Notes: generated by a model not told the origin, from the sequence alone. A stretch of 64,000 nt of DNA from Staphylococcus carnosus (GCF_900458435.1 NZ_UHCT01000001.1:1116001-1180000); one strand, 5' to 3'. Shown: positions 1 through 9,485, counted from the first letter of the stretch. Numbers and translations are program-made.

Positions 1-593
1 GATGCATAAACTTATTAGAACAGCCTGATAGTGGGGAAATTATTTTTGAAGGAGATAATATTTTAAATAAAAATATAAGTTTGAATCATTTACGTCAAAA
101 AATGGGAATGGTTTTTCAAAACTTTAATCTTTTCCCTCACAAAACTGTAAAAGAAAACATCATGTTAGCACCGCAATTATTAAAAAAGAATGATACTGCA
201 TCATTAAAATCAGAAGCAGAAGAATTACTGAAAAAAGTTGGCTTAGAAGATAAAGGTGACAGCTATCCTTCACAACTTTCTGGCGGTCAAAAACAAAGGG
301 TAGCAATTGCACGTGCTTTAGCAATGCACCCGGATGTACTGTTATTTGATGAACCTACATCAGCGCTTGATCCTGAAGTAGTAGGTGATGTATTGCATGT
401 TATGAAAAAATTGGCAAAAGAAGGTATGACAATGGTGGTTGTAACACATGAAATGAACTTCGCACGTGACGTAAGCGATAAAGTTATATTTATGGCGGAC
501 GGTGTTGTAGCAGAATATGGAACTCCAACAGAAATATTTGAAAACCCAAAAAATGAAAGAACAAAACAATTCTTACAACGTGTGCTTAATTAA
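1..593 (+). CDS. glnQ: Polar amino acid ABC transporter ATP-binding protein (5' end outside window)
   Basis: ATPase subunit of an amino acid ABC importer; it powers uptake by a membrane permease at the inner face of the membrane. The frame is open to the window edge (first full codon at base 3, reading [13 protein letters not shown]), so the start and Walker A motif lie upstream. Visible are the Q-loop region ([13 protein letters not shown]), the ABC signature LSGGQKQR, Walker [13 protein letters not shown] and the switch histidine in [10 protein letters not shown]. These match the GlnQ/HisP/ArtP subfamily closely. The permease and binding protein are probably upstream. Substrate (glutamine or another polar amino acid) cannot be fixed from this piece. 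Confidence 0.93.
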   Translation, partial: CINLLEQPDSGEIIFEGDNILNKNISLNHLRQKMGMVFQNFNLFPHKTVKENIMLAPQLLKKNDTASLKSEAEELLKKVGLEDKGDSYPSQLSGGQKQRVAIARALAMHPDVLLFDEPTSALDPEVVGDVLHVMKKLAKEGMTMVVVTHEMNFARDVSDKVIFMADGVVAEYGTPTEIFENPKNERTKQFLQRVLN

Positions 594-660
594 ATATTGA
601 TAAAGCTTTTCTTAGACTGTTGTGTTAAAATACAAAATGGACGATTTAAATGGAGGCACT

Positions 661-1788
661 ATGTTGGATTATAAACAATTAAAAAAAGATATTATTGAAT
701 ATGCCTATCAAATTGGAATTGACAGCATAGGATTTACAACAGCAGACCCATTTGATGAATTAAAGCAAAAATTAGTAGATTATCATGCCAAAGGTTATGC
801 ATCAGGATTTGAAGAATCTGATATTGATTTACGTGTAAATCCCAAGTTATCAATGCCCACAGTACGATCAATAATTGCAATTGCCGTAGGTTATCCCAAT
901 AAATTAAAAGGTGCTCCGCGCAGTGTCAGAGGAGATCGCAGAGGCATGTTTGCAAGAGCATCATGGGGACAAGACTATCACACTATTATGCGAAAACGAT
1001 TGGATAAACTGGCTGAATATATAAAAACGCGAGTTCCTGATGTTGAAATGATGTCAATGGTTGATACAGGCGTTTTATCAGACAGAGCAGTTGCAGAAAG
1101 AGCAGGATTGGGTTATACAGGAAGAAATGGTTTTGTAATTAATCCTGACTTAGGTACGTGGACATATTTAGGAGAAATGCTAGTCAGCATTCCTTTTGAA
1201 CCTGATGATCCGCTTTTAGACAGTTGCGGTGATTGTACAATTTGTGTGGATCGATGTCCGACAGGCGCACTAGTCGGAGATGGTCAATTAAATAGTCAAA
1301 AATGTATCAGTTTTTTAACACAGACAAAAGGTTATCTTCCAGATGAATATCGTTCTAAAATTGGTAATAGGCTTTATGGATGTGATACTTGCCAACAAGT
1401 ATGCCCTAGAAACCGCGGTATCAATACAGAACACGATGATATTGTTTTAGAACCTGAGATTTTAAAGCCGAGACTCATACCTTTATTGCAAATGAGTAAT
1501 AAAGAGTTTAAAAATACGTATGGCCATTTAGCAGGCGCTTGGAGAGGCAAAAAGCCGATTCAACGTAATGCAATTATTGCCTTAGCGCATTTTAAAGAAG
1601 AAACAGCTATACCAGAATTAAAAGAAGTAGCAATTAATGATCCCCGGCCTATGATACGTGGTACTGCATATTGGGCAATTGGACAAATTGCAGGGGAAAC
1701 TGAGCGAGACTTTATTGAACAGCATTTAGCAGATGAGCTTGATGAAGTTCAAGAGGAAATGGTAAAAGGATTAGAAAAGAGGAATTAA
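661..1788 (+). CDS. queG: Epoxyqueuosine reductase QueG
   Basis: Cobalamin- and iron-sulfur-dependent reductase that converts epoxyqueuosine to queuosine at the wobble position of GUN tRNAs. The 375-residue protein has the N-terminal cobalamin-binding region, two 4Fe-4S ferredoxin motifs (CGDCTICVDRCP and CDTCQQVCPRN) and a C-terminal PBS-lyase/HEAT-like segment ending in EEMVKGLEKRN. The frame is open from 622, but ATG 661 has TGGAGG at 650-655 at good spacing and gives the usual N-terminus MLDYKQLKKDI. It is followed 6 bp later by trmL, so two wobble-position tRNA modification genes probably share a transcript. Confidence 0.95.
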   Translation: MLDYKQLKKDIIEYAYQIGIDSIGFTTADPFDELKQKLVDYHAKGYASGFEESDIDLRVNPKLSMPTVRSIIAIAVGYPNKLKGAPRSVRGDRRGMFARASWGQDYHTIMRKRLDKLAEYIKTRVPDVEMMSMVDTGVLSDRAVAERAGLGYTGRNGFVINPDLGTWTYLGEMLVSIPFEPDDPLLDSCGDCTICVDRCPTGALVGDGQLNSQKCISFLTQTKGYLPDEYRSKIGNRLYGCDTCQQVCPRNRGINTEHDDIVLEPEILKPRLIPLLQMSNKEFKNTYGHLAGAWRGKKPIQRNAIIALAHFKEETAIPELKEVAINDPRPMIRGTAYWAIGQIAGETERDFIEQHLADELDEVQEEMVKGLEKRN

Positions 1789-1794
1789 GTTAAA

Positions 1795-2265
1795 ATGACA
1801 AATCATGTCGTATTATTTCAACCAGAAATTCCTGCTAATACAGGAAATATAGCAAGAACTTGTGCAGGTACAAATACACATTTACATCTTATTAAACCTT
1901 TAGGATTCAGTACAGATGATAAAATGTTAAAACGTGCAGGTCTTGATTATTGGGAGCATGTTAATATTACTTATTATGAAAATATCGAACAGTTTTTTGA
2001 CCAAACAGATGGACATTATTATTTAATCACTAAATTCGGTTCTACTACTTTTACGGATTTTGATTATTCAAATCCAGAAGAGGACCATTATTTTGTTTTT
2101 GGACGTGAAACAACAGGTTTGCCAGATTGGGTAAAAGAAAAATATCATGATACGGCTTTAAGAATTCCCATGAACGATCACATTCGTTCATTGAATTTAT
2201 CAAATACAGCAGCCATTTTAGTTTATGAAGCTTTAAGACAGCAAAATTATCCAGGTATGCATTAA
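1795..2265 (+). CDS. trmL: tRNA (cytidine/uridine-34-2'-O)-methyltransferase TrmL
   Basis: SPOUT-class methyltransferase that 2'-O-methylates the wobble base (position 34) of leucine tRNAs using SAM. The 156-residue length is typical. Family motifs are present: N-terminal PEIPANTGNIARTCAGT, the glycine-rich FGRETTGLPDW, and C-terminal IRSLNLSNTAAILVYEALRQ, which forms the trefoil-knot cofactor site. ATG 1795 follows queG by 6 bp with an AGAGGAAT ribosome binding site inside the end of queG. No strong terminator is seen directly after it. Confidence 0.95.
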   Translation: MTNHVVLFQPEIPANTGNIARTCAGTNTHLHLIKPLGFSTDDKMLKRAGLDYWEHVNITYYENIEQFFDQTDGHYYLITKFGSTTFTDFDYSNPEEDHYFVFGRETTGLPDWVKEKYHDTALRIPMNDHIRSLNLSNTAAILVYEALRQQNYPGMH

Positions 2266-2339
2266 GAATTAACGCGATATTAGTGAAATTAAATAATGAT
2301 ATCGGTATAATTAAGATGAACATCGAAATTATTCTGAGG

Positions 2340-2365
2340 GTTTATATATAAATTCTGCAGGGTAT
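2340..2365 (+). promoter_or_regulatory. Candidate sigma-B promoter
   Basis: GTTTAT at 2340-2345 and GGGTAT at 2360-2365 are separated by 14 bases. This fits the staphylococcal sigma-B pattern GTTTAA-N12-15-GGGTAT with one mismatch. It lies about 145 bp upstream of the NagB-fold gene. The leader contains a short hairpin (ATGGGAT/ATCCCAT, 2394-2413) without a strong T-run. The motif is seen; use by sigma-B is inference. Confidence 0.45.
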
Positions 2366-2511
2366 TACAAATATCAATGGGTATACTTAAATATATGGGA
2401 TATTATAATCCCATTTCAGTAAGAAGGAATTTCTATGATTCCTAATCTTTATATTGAAAGTATACATTGAAACAATATACTAACTGAGAACAATTAGAGG
2501 AGTGTACATTT

Positions 2512-3111
2512 ATGGCAATGAACTTTAAAGTATTTCCATCAGCAGATACAACTGCACGCTATGCTGCAGATATAATTAGAAAACAATTCAATAATAATCC
2601 TACAACAATTATGGGTGTACATTTAGCAGATGATAATGCACCTGTACTTGAAGATTTAAAACAAAACGTTTTAAGACACCCAGTGGATTTTAGTCAAATT
2701 AACATTTTTGATTATGATGATAACAAGTCATATTATGAAACTCTAGGTGTTCCTGCAACTCAAATTTATGAATTATCTTATAATGATAATCCAGTTGAAA
2801 AGATTGAAGAAAATATCAAATCTAAAGAAAACAAAGCAAAATTCACAATGCAAGTTTTATCAATTAATAGCAAAGGTGAATTAGATGTGTCTGTTAAAAC
2901 TGGACTTATGCCAGCGAGAGAAATTGTCCTTGTAATTACAGGTGCTGAAAAAGCAGAACTTGTTAAAAAATTATATGAAGAAAATGGCAACTCTAGTTAT
3001 GTTCCTTCAGACTTAAAAGCACACCGTATGGTTAACGTTCTTTTAGATGAAGCTGCAGCAGAAGGTTTGCCTGAAGATGTACGCCAGTATTTTACTGAAC
3101 GCTTTGCATAA
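2512..3111 (+). CDS. NagB/RpiA-fold protein of unknown function
   Basis: A 199-residue soluble protein that aligns along its length with glucosamine-6-phosphate deaminase (NagB). The best match is the C-terminal half, where ITGAEKAELVKKL and MVNVLLDEAAAEGL correspond to the conserved tail of that family. It is shorter than NagB, and the motifs used for catalysis and phosphate binding are not recognisable. The usual GxATGSTP loop is GVHLADDNAP here (35-44), and the GxGxNGHIGFNEP motif is replaced by SINSKGELDVSV (117-128). It is therefore unlikely to be an active deaminase. ATG 2512 has a clear AGAGGAGTG site. It appears monocistronic, with a possible sigma-B promoter and its own terminator. 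Confidence 0.75.
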   Translation: MAMNFKVFPSADTTARYAADIIRKQFNNNPTTIMGVHLADDNAPVLEDLKQNVLRHPVDFSQINIFDYDDNKSYYETLGVPATQIYELSYNDNPVEKIEENIKSKENKAKFTMQVLSINSKGELDVSVKTGLMPAREIVLVITGAEKAELVKKLYEENGNSSYVPSDLKAHRMVNVLLDEAAAEGLPEDVRQYFTERFA

Positions 3112-3137
3112 AACATTATAATTATAAAGTGGTGATT

Positions 3138-3190
3138 TTCCGACAAAGTACTTGGTGTTTCTTAACCAATTACTTGTCGGATTTTTGTTT
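3138..3190 (+). terminator. Rho-independent terminator after the NagB-fold gene
   Basis: Nested stem: CCGACAA (3140-3146) pairs with TTGTCGG (3174-3180), with an inner TTGGT/ACCAA stem, followed by a T-rich tract from 3182. Confidence 0.85.
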
Positions 3191-3256
3191 GTTTTTATTG
3201 CGTAATTCATATATATTTTAAGAAGTGATTATTTATAGAAAGGATAAATTAAAGTA

Positions 3257-3673
3257 ATGCAGAATTTACATAAACATTGGAAACTATTAATGATATTGAC
3301 AGTGATAGTTGGTTTTTTATCAATTAAGGGTTTTCCTATTGCATTAGGCGCACTCTATTTACCAGTTTTATTCCGTGTAGTTAAATTACAAATGAACTTA
3401 TCTAAGGGTCTTATCAATGAAAGAGATCCTCAAATGTTTATAAAAAGTAATCAAAAAGGTGTAATTATCAGCGTTGTGTGCTGTATAGCAGTTACTTTTA
3501 TCTTAATGAAAGGAATAAGTGATTTTTATGCTGGGTTAACTGGTATTTTAGGCACTCTCATAGCAATCAGTCCAGTAACATTAGTCATAAGCATCATATT
3601 ATATATTCTTTCTGCTATTGCTGTTATACAAGCAGTTAAACTGCATTTTGGTAATAACAAAATAGTAGACTGA
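3257..3673 (+). CDS. Small membrane protein, unknown function
   Basis: A 138-residue protein with about four predicted membrane segments (roughly residues 10-42, 56-76, 80-100 and 104-128), joined by a short basic loop with LSKGLINERDPQ. I do not recognise a characterised family. AAAGGA at 3239-3244 is a weak, rather distant ribosome binding site for ATG 3257. It stands alone between the terminator at 3138-3190 and a T-tracted imperfect hairpin at about 3675-3719. Being single, with no linked partner, it gives no contextual clue to function. Confidence 0.7.
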   Translation: MQNLHKHWKLLMILTVIVGFLSIKGFPIALGALYLPVLFRVVKLQMNLSKGLINERDPQMFIKSNQKGVIISVVCCIAVTFILMKGISDFYAGLTGILGTLIAISPVTLVISIILYILSAIAVIQAVKLHFGNNKIVD

Positions 3674-3757
3674 AAAACTGCTGAGTGAGAGACGTAAAAG
3701 TTTCTGCTCAGTTTTTTTGTTACATAATGCCATTTTCAGAGAATTTTGAACCATAAA

Positions 3758-3809
3758 TGAAAGCGTTAACGTTATAGAGATTTTAATATAAATAATTTAA
3801 TGCTATACT
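3758..3809 (+). promoter_or_regulatory. fumC promoter with cre-like site
   Basis: TGAAAGCGTTAACG at 3758-3771 matches the CcpA operator consensus TGWNANCGNTNWCA at 13 of 14 positions. Downstream, TGCTATACT (3801-3809) is an extended -10 box, about 38 bp before the fumC start. CcpA control of fumarase is consistent with glucose repression of TCA-cycle genes in Gram-positives. The match is seen; regulation is inference. Confidence 0.55.
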
Positions 3810-3846
3810 GAAATTAAATATCACTCATAAAGGGGAGAAAAGTCAA

Positions 3847-5235
3847 ATGTCAGTAAGAATTGAACATGATACTTTTGGAGAAATCGAAGTACCCGGCGAT
3901 AAATTTTGGGGTGCTCAAACAGAACGAAGCAAACGTAATTTCCCAGTTGGAAAAGAACGTATGCCGATTGAAGTGGTTTATGGGTTTGCACAATTAAAAC
4001 GTGCAGCGGCTTTGGCAAACTATGATTTAGGTAAATTAAGCGAAGCTAAAAAAGAGGCAATTGTATTTGCTTGCGACCGTGTTATCAAAGGGGAACTAGA
4101 TGAACACTTCCCGCTAGTTGTATGGCAAACAGGAAGCGGTACACAAAGTAATATGAACGTAAACGAAGTGGTCAGCTATGTAGCAAATGACTATTTGAAA
4201 AAGCACGGTAGTGAAGAAACAGTTCACCCGAATGATGATGTGAATAAATCTCAAAGTTCAAATGATACTTTCCCAACTGCTATGCATATTGCTTTATACC
4301 ATGAAATTGAATCAAATCTTGAACCAGCATTAAAACAACTTCGTGATACTTTCGAGAAAAAAGAAAAAGATTTCCACGATATTATTAAAATCGGTCGTAC
4401 GCATTTACAAGATGCAACACCGATTCGTCTAGGTCAAGAAATCAGTGGTTGGCGTTATATGTTAGATAAATGTGATGAATTATTAAAAGAATCTAAAGCG
4501 CATTTATTAAACTTAGCAATTGGCGGTACTGCTGTAGGTACAGGTATCAATGCACATCCTGAATTTGGTGACCGTGTTGCTGAAAAAATTAGAGAAAATA
4601 CAGGTTATCCTTTTGTATCGTCAGAAAATAAATTCCATGCATTAACTGCACATGATGAAGTCGTACAATTACATGGTTCATTAAAAGCATTAGCTGCTGA
4701 CTTAATGAAAATTGCAAATGATGTACGTTGGTTAGCTTCTGGTCCTCGTGCTGGACTTGCTGAAATCAGTATTCCAGAAAACGAACCAGGTTCATCTATC
4801 ATGCCAGGTAAAGTAAACCCTACACAGTGTGAAATGTTAACAATGGTGGCAGTTCAAGTAATGGGTAATGATACAGTTGTAGGTATTGCAGCATCTCAAG
4901 GTAACTTTGAGTTGAATGTATTCAAACCTGTTATTATGAATGATACATTACAATCAATTTATCTTTTAGCAGATGGTATGAGAACATTTGACGAAAATTG
5001 TGCTCAAGGCATCGAACCGATTGAAGAAAATATCGATCAATATTTAAATCGTTCATTAATGCTTGTTACAGCATTAAATCCACATATTGGTTATGAAAAA
5101 GCAGCTTCAATTGCAAAAAATGCACACAAAAAAGGTATTACTTTAAAACAATCTGCAATTGATTCAGGTTATTTAACTGAAGAACAATTTGACGAATGGA
5201 TTAAACCAGAAAACATGGTTGAACCTAACGCTTAA
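3847..5235 (+). CDS. fumC: Class II fumarate hydratase
   Basis: Converts fumarate to L-malate in the TCA cycle as a cytoplasmic homotetramer without an iron-sulfur cluster. The 462-residue length is standard. The three conserved regions of the aspartase/fumarase superfamily are visible: [30 protein letters not shown] and the signature loop [19 protein letters not shown] 3847 has AAGGGGAG just upstream. It is transcribed alone towards the facing pseudouridine synthase gene, with a strong shared hairpin between them. Confidence 0.97.
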   Translation: MSVRIEHDTFGEIEVPGDKFWGAQTERSKRNFPVGKERMPIEVVYGFAQLKRAAALANYDLGKLSEAKKEAIVFACDRVIKGELDEHFPLVVWQTGSGTQSNMNVNEVVSYVANDYLKKHGSEETVHPNDDVNKSQSSNDTFPTAMHIALYHEIESNLEPALKQLRDTFEKKEKDFHDIIKIGRTHLQDATPIRLGQEISGWRYMLDKCDELLKESKAHLLNLAIGGTAVGTGINAHPEFGDRVAEKIRENTGYPFVSSENKFHALTAHDEVVQLHGSLKALAADLMKIANDVRWLASGPRAGLAEISIPENEPGSSIMPGKVNPTQCEMLTMVAVQVMGNDTVVGIAASQGNFELNVFKPVIMNDTLQSIYLLADGMRTFDENCAQGIEPIEENIDQYLNRSLMLVTALNPHIGYEKAASIAKNAHKKGITLKQSAIDSGYLTEEQFDEWIKPENMVEPNA

Positions 5236-5246
5236 TCAACATTAAT

Positions 5247-5287
5247 AGAAGCCGTGCTCTTTTGAGGAGAGCACGGCTTCTTTGTTA
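5247..5287. terminator. Bidirectional terminator between fumC and the pseudouridine synthase
   Basis: Perfect 14-bp stem (AGAAGCCGTGCTCT at 5247-5260 with its complement at 5268-5281), a 7-base loop and T-rich flanks, between convergent genes. Confidence 0.9.
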
Positions 5288-6112
5288 TTTTTCATCATCT
5301 AATGAAACTGAAATTTTTTCTTTTGTCAGTGGGTGTGTAAATTCAATTTGGTGACTATGCAGTTGCAATTGTCTTAATTTAGAATCTCCATAGAGCGGAT
5401 CACCTAAAACAGGGTGACCAATGGCTGCAAGGTGGACACGAATTTGATGTGTACGTCCTGTATCGAGTTTAATATCTAATTCGCACTCATTTTCTTTAAT
5501 CATTCTAGAATCTAAAATATGTGTAATTGCATGTTGACCAGTTGGTGAAACACGACGACGATTTGAATGGAATTTATCTTTCCCAATCGGTTTATCAATT
5601 GTCTGTGGTTTTAATGGCAATTGACTTTTGACACGTGCTTTATAAATTCTAGAAATTTGGTTATCTTCTAACATACGATCTAATAACTTTTTCATTAATG
5701 GGTTTTTAGCTACGATTAAAAGTCCAACAGTTTCTTGGTCTAAACGGTGAATAGGTTCTGCATACTCGCTATCAAGTGTATAAATAACATGATTCATTAA
5801 AGTGTTGCTTTCTTTTAAATCATTAGGATGTGTTTTAACACCTTTAGGTTTTTTAATAATAGCAATGTCATTGTCCTCATAGAATATTTCGGCATAACGA
5901 TAACTTGGCAGATAATTACTTTTTTCATCAGGAGTCGGAATAAATGCAGTATCACCTGTATGCACTTTATCCGTTAATTTTGCTTCGTCATTATTGATTT
6001 TGATTTCTTTTGACATATTTAGTTGATGTAATTCTTTTTTAGGTAATTTAACATCTTGAAAAATTTCTCGTAAAGAATAGTTATTATATTGTTCAGGTAC
6101 TTTAAATTCCAT
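5285..6112 (-). CDS. RluA-family RNA pseudouridine synthase
   Basis: Isomerises uridine to pseudouridine in rRNA or tRNA; the exact target is not predictable. The 275-residue protein has the catalytic motif HRLDQETVGLLIVAKN with the essential aspartate, and C-terminal RTHQIRVHLAAIGHPVLGDPLYG typical of RluA/RluD proteins. The N-terminal 55 residues are S4-like. The frame is open from 6127, but ATG at 6112 has GGGAGG immediately upstream and gives MEFKVPEQ. It is divergent from airS, and in S. aureus as I remember it a homologue lies in the same place between citG and airSR. Confidence 0.92.
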   Translation of the reverse strand: MEFKVPEQYNNYSLREIFQDVKLPKKELHQLNMSKEIKINNDEAKLTDKVHTGDTAFIPTPDEKSNYLPSYRYAEIFYEDNDIAIIKKPKGVKTHPNDLKESNTLMNHVIYTLDSEYAEPIHRLDQETVGLLIVAKNPLMKKLLDRMLEDNQISRIYKARVKSQLPLKPQTIDKPIGKDKFHSNRRRVSPTGQHAITHILDSRMIKENECELDIKLDTGRTHQIRVHLAAIGHPVLGDPLYGDSKLRQLQLHSHQIEFTHPLTKEKISVSLDDEK

Positions 6113-6249
6113 ATTTTCCTCCCTCAATCATTACTTCCTATCATAACACAATTTGACTTTTTAAAGAGCGATGAAACAATAGAATACTATCGTTCACAGT
6201 TTTTAGAATGTATAATGAAATAAAGTTGTTTTACGAGAGGGATGAGCAG

Positions 6250-7374
6250 ATGGTTAAACCTACACGTCTAGCATTACTAAAGGAAATAGCTGAATATTTG
6301 AATGAAGAGACTGAAATCTATGCGATGATGCATGGTGCTTTAAAACGTTTAATCGAAGGCAGTTCTTTTTCTACAGGCTGGATTTTCTTTATCAATGCAG
6401 AGGGTATTCAAGAAATGGTTGCAGATTACCATCTTCCTCAATCGCTTATGAAGGAAGATTGCAAAAGTATGAATGAAGGGACATGCTGGTGCGTACAAGC
6501 TTATAATAGTCAGCGTTTGACGAAGGCATCTAATATTATTCATTGCTCGAGAATTAGTGCTGCAAATAAGAAATACCATAATGAATCAGAAGGTATCACG
6601 CATCATGCTACAGTGCCGCTGAAATCTGGTGATGAAAAATTTGGTTTGTTGAATGTTGCGTCACCATTTACAGAAAAATATTCAGAAGAGGATTTAGAAC
6701 TGCTTGAATCTGTTGCTTTTCAAATTGGTTCAACAATTAAGCGTATTGAGTTGACAAATCAAGAAAAAGAAGCGGCAAGACTTAATGAACGAAACCGTTT
6801 GGCACGTGATTTACATGATTCTGTCAATCAGATGTTATTTTCACTAAAAATAACAGCACATGCTGCTTATGGAATGACGAATGAACCTATTGCTAAAAAA
6901 GCGCTTCAAACTATTGAAACGACCAGCCAACAAGCTGTTAATGAAATGCGTTCATTGATTTGGCAATTGAAACCAGTAGGTTTAGAACATGGTCTTGTAA
7001 GTGCGGTTAAACGGTATTGTGAACTGATAGGTGTGCAGCCGGAAATACAGGTTGAAGGCCTCATCAATTTATCTAGCAGTATTGAAGAACATGTTTATAG
7101 AATTGTGCAAGAAGCGGTAAACAATATAAAAAAACATGCGCAAACAGACCAAGTTAAAATTAAGTTGATTCAAAAGAATAATAACTTTACTGTGAAAATA
7201 AGTGACCAAGGAACAGGGTTTAATTCTGAATTTATAAGTGAAGAATCTCATGGTATACACAACATGAAACAAAGAATTAAACAAATTCATGGTCAACTCG
7301 ATATACAATCTACAATAGGAAAAGGAACGCTTATAATTATGGAGATTCCTGTGATTAGAATAGATAAGGAGTAA
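6250..7374 (+). CDS. airS: Oxygen/redox-sensing histidine kinase AirS (YhcS)
   Basis: Cytoplasmic sensor kinase of the AirSR system, which in S. aureus uses a 2Fe-2S cluster to sense oxygen and oxidants and to adjust respiration, nitrate and cell-wall genes. From ATG 6250 (GAGAGGG upstream) the protein has 374 residues. It has a GAF domain (about 20-165) containing four cysteines, C71, C79, C81 and C99, the likely cluster ligands. It continues with a HisKA_3 domain with ERNRLARDLHDSV (phospho-acceptor H189), then an HATPase_c domain with EAVNNIKKHA and DQGTGF. There are no membrane segments. Six bases separate it from airR. Identification rests on the cysteines, architecture and gene order. 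Confidence 0.9.
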   Translation: MVKPTRLALLKEIAEYLNEETEIYAMMHGALKRLIEGSSFSTGWIFFINAEGIQEMVADYHLPQSLMKEDCKSMNEGTCWCVQAYNSQRLTKASNIIHCSRISAANKKYHNESEGITHHATVPLKSGDEKFGLLNVASPFTEKYSEEDLELLESVAFQIGSTIKRIELTNQEKEAARLNERNRLARDLHDSVNQMLFSLKITAHAAYGMTNEPIAKKALQTIETTSQQAVNEMRSLIWQLKPVGLEHGLVSAVKRYCELIGVQPEIQVEGLINLSSSIEEHVYRIVQEAVNNIKKHAQTDQVKIKLIQKNNNFTVKISDQGTGFNSEFISEESHGIHNMKQRIKQIHGQLDIQSTIGKGTLIIMEIPVIRIDKE

Positions 7375-7379
7375 GAACA

Positions 7380-8009
7380 ATGGCAAATCGCGTAACATTA
7401 ATAGATGATCATTATATCGTTAGACAAGGTTTAGAATTTTTAATTTCAACTATAGATAACCTGATTGTTGAAGGTTCCTATTCAAATGGAAAGCAATTTT
7501 TTGAAGATTTACATGCTCAAAAAATTCTGCCTGATATTGTACTTTTAGATCTTGTTATGCCTGAAATGAACGGCATAGAAGTAACTGAAAAATTAAAAAA
7601 AGAATTTCCATCTATTAAAATTTTAGTTTTGACAAGTTATGCAGATGATGAACATGTTATTTCAGCAATTAATAAAGGCGCAGACGGATATGAAATGAAA
7701 GATGTAGAGCCAGATGAACTCATTCAATCTATACATAAAGTGTTAGAAGGTAATAAAATAATCCATCCTGAAGTGCAAAAGGTTATAGAAGATGTGGCAA
7801 AGAAACCACATCATATAAACAAACTATCTAATAGAGAAACCGAAGTCTTAAAAGAAATGGCTAAAGGTAAAACGAATAAAGAAATTGCAGAAGCGTTATA
7901 TGTTTCTGAAAAAACTGTAAAGACACATGTCAGTCATATTTTTTCGAAATTACAAGTTACAGATAGAACGCAAGCTGCAATTTATGCAATGGAAAATAAA
8001 TTAATTTGA
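7380..8009 (+). CDS. airR: Response regulator AirR (YhcR), NarL/LuxR type
   Basis: Transcription factor partner of AirS. The 209-residue protein has an N-terminal receiver domain with the acidic pair LIDD, the phospho-acceptor D57 in VLLDLVMPEMNG, and the conserved K in the EMKDVEPDEL region. The C-terminal LuxR-type helix-turn-helix reads LSNRETEVLKEMAKGKTNKEI followed by VSEKTVKTHVSHIFSKL. It follows airS by 6 bp with AAGGAG as ribosome binding site, so the two are cotranscribed. A loose inverted repeat (ATACGTGT...ACACGTAT, about 8019-8063) after the stop may end the transcript. Confidence 0.92.
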   Translation: MANRVTLIDDHYIVRQGLEFLISTIDNLIVEGSYSNGKQFFEDLHAQKILPDIVLLDLVMPEMNGIEVTEKLKKEFPSIKILVLTSYADDEHVISAINKGADGYEMKDVEPDELIQSIHKVLEGNKIIHPEVQKVIEDVAKKPHHINKLSNRETEVLKEMAKGKTNKEIAEALYVSEKTVKTHVSHIFSKLQVTDRTQAAIYAMENKLI

Positions 8010-8157
8010 TTTTTATTGATACGTGTTCAATATGCAACGATACAGCATTTGTGTACACGTATTTTATTTGTGAATAATTTTACAAATAAAATACCATTTT
8101 CTTTTTCTGAAAAATCTGATTATAATATACTTAAAGGATTTTAAGGGGGGATGGAAA

Positions 8158-9438
8158 ATGAAAAGTAAACACTTAACGTTAAACATCGTGATTGCACTTA
8201 TTTTAGGGATTGTTATTGGTTCTATATGTGATATTTTTTCGCAATCTGGTACAGTTAAATTCATTGACCAATATTTCTTTAATACTGTAGGTCAAATATT
8301 CTTAAACTTAATCTTTATGCTAGTAGTACCAGTAGTTTTTGTTTCCATTGTTTTAGGAGTCGTCGGAGTGGGAGATCCAAAATTATTAGGAGGAATAGGA
8401 TTAAAGACACTTATTTTCTTCTTATGTACGACAGCAATAGCTATCACAATTGCTATACTTTTAGCCTTGGCAGTAAAACCAGGTGCTGGACATTCTGATT
8501 TAATGAAAAGTGCGGATGTATCCTCTTATCAAAAAACTTTGGATAAGCAGAATGAAGGGGCAGAAGCACCTGCTAAACAAACTTTTGATCAAACATTAAT
8601 TAATTTATTCCCGAAAAACCCGATTGAAGCAATGACACAAGGAAATATGCTTCAAGTTATTACTTTTTCAATATTTATAGGAATAGGGATTATGGTAATG
8701 GGTGAAAAAGCGCTCATTGTTAAACAATTTTTCGAACAATTTAATGATGTACTAATGTATATCATTTCAATGATCATGACTGTTTTTGCTCCAATTGGGA
8801 CATTCTGTTTAGTTGCACATGCCTTTACTGGAGCTGGATTAGGTGCCATTAAGCAATTAGGATTATATTTCATTGTAGTACTTGTAGCACTAATCCTGCA
8901 TTTCTTTCTTATTTATGGTGGGACAATTAAATTCTTGGCTAAAGATAGCCCGATTAAATTCTTTAAAGGATTTATTCCTGCAATTACAATTGGGTTCGGC
9001 GGTTCTAGTTCAAATGCTGCATTACCAGTTTCAATGGAATGCACGAAAAAAATGGGAGTACGACCGGAGATTGCTTCATTTGTACAACCATTAGGTGCAA
9101 CAATAAATATGGATGGTACAGCAATAATGCAAGGGGTTGCAACAATATTTATTGCTCAAATATCAGGTGCTCAATTATCAATTGTACAAATTTTGACAGT
9201 TATTGTGATAGCAGTTGTAGCAAGTATTGGTACAGCAGGTGTACCAGGAGTCGGACTTATCATGCTTGCTATGGTTTTAACTGCAGTAGATTTAAATCCA
9301 GCTGCGATTGGTATTATAATTGGTATTGACAGACTGTTAGATATGACGAGAACAGCAGTTAATATAACGGGGGATGCTGCTTGTGCATTCATGATTTCTA
9401 AACAAGAGGACAGAAAGCTTGCTAAAAAAGCAAATTAA
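8158..9438 (+). CDS. gltT: Dicarboxylate/amino acid:cation symporter (DAACS, GltT-type)
   Basis: Sodium- or proton-coupled importer of glutamate, aspartate or C4-dicarboxylates. The 426-residue length and multiple hydrophobic segments fit the family. The re-entrant serine-rich hairpin is GFGGSSSNAALPVS, and the substrate/cation motif NMDGTA is present, as is the second hairpin region near GTAGVPGVG. ATG 8158 follows GGGGGGATGG. A -10-like TATAAT at about 8121 precedes it. It is a single gene with its own terminator. Glutamate preference is inferred only from the family. Confidence 0.9.
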   Translation: MKSKHLTLNIVIALILGIVIGSICDIFSQSGTVKFIDQYFFNTVGQIFLNLIFMLVVPVVFVSIVLGVVGVGDPKLLGGIGLKTLIFFLCTTAIAITIAILLALAVKPGAGHSDLMKSADVSSYQKTLDKQNEGAEAPAKQTFDQTLINLFPKNPIEAMTQGNMLQVITFSIFIGIGIMVMGEKALIVKQFFEQFNDVLMYIISMIMTVFAPIGTFCLVAHAFTGAGLGAIKQLGLYFIVVLVALILHFFLIYGGTIKFLAKDSPIKFFKGFIPAITIGFGGSSSNAALPVSMECTKKMGVRPEIASFVQPLGATINMDGTAIMQGVATIFIAQISGAQLSIVQILTVIVIAVVASIGTAGVPGVGLIMLAMVLTAVDLNPAAIGIIIGIDRLLDMTRTAVNITGDAACAFMISKQEDRKLAKKAN

Positions 9439-9446
9439 CATTTAAG

Positions 9447-9485
9447 ACTAAGATGCAGTTATAAACTGTACCTTAGTATTTTTTG
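9447..9485 (+). terminator. Terminator after gltT
   Basis: ACTAAG (9447-9452) pairs with CTTAGT (9472-9477), with an inner CAGTT/AACTG pairing, followed by a run of six T. Confidence 0.75.

Noticed and set aside
2051..2323. 90-codon minus-strand frame over the end of trmL
   Set aside because: Antisense to a gene with clear family motifs; no independent support.
9039..9329. 96-codon plus-strand frame inside gltT
   Set aside because: Cysteine-, asparagine- and tyrosine-rich shadow in a second frame of a well-supported gene.
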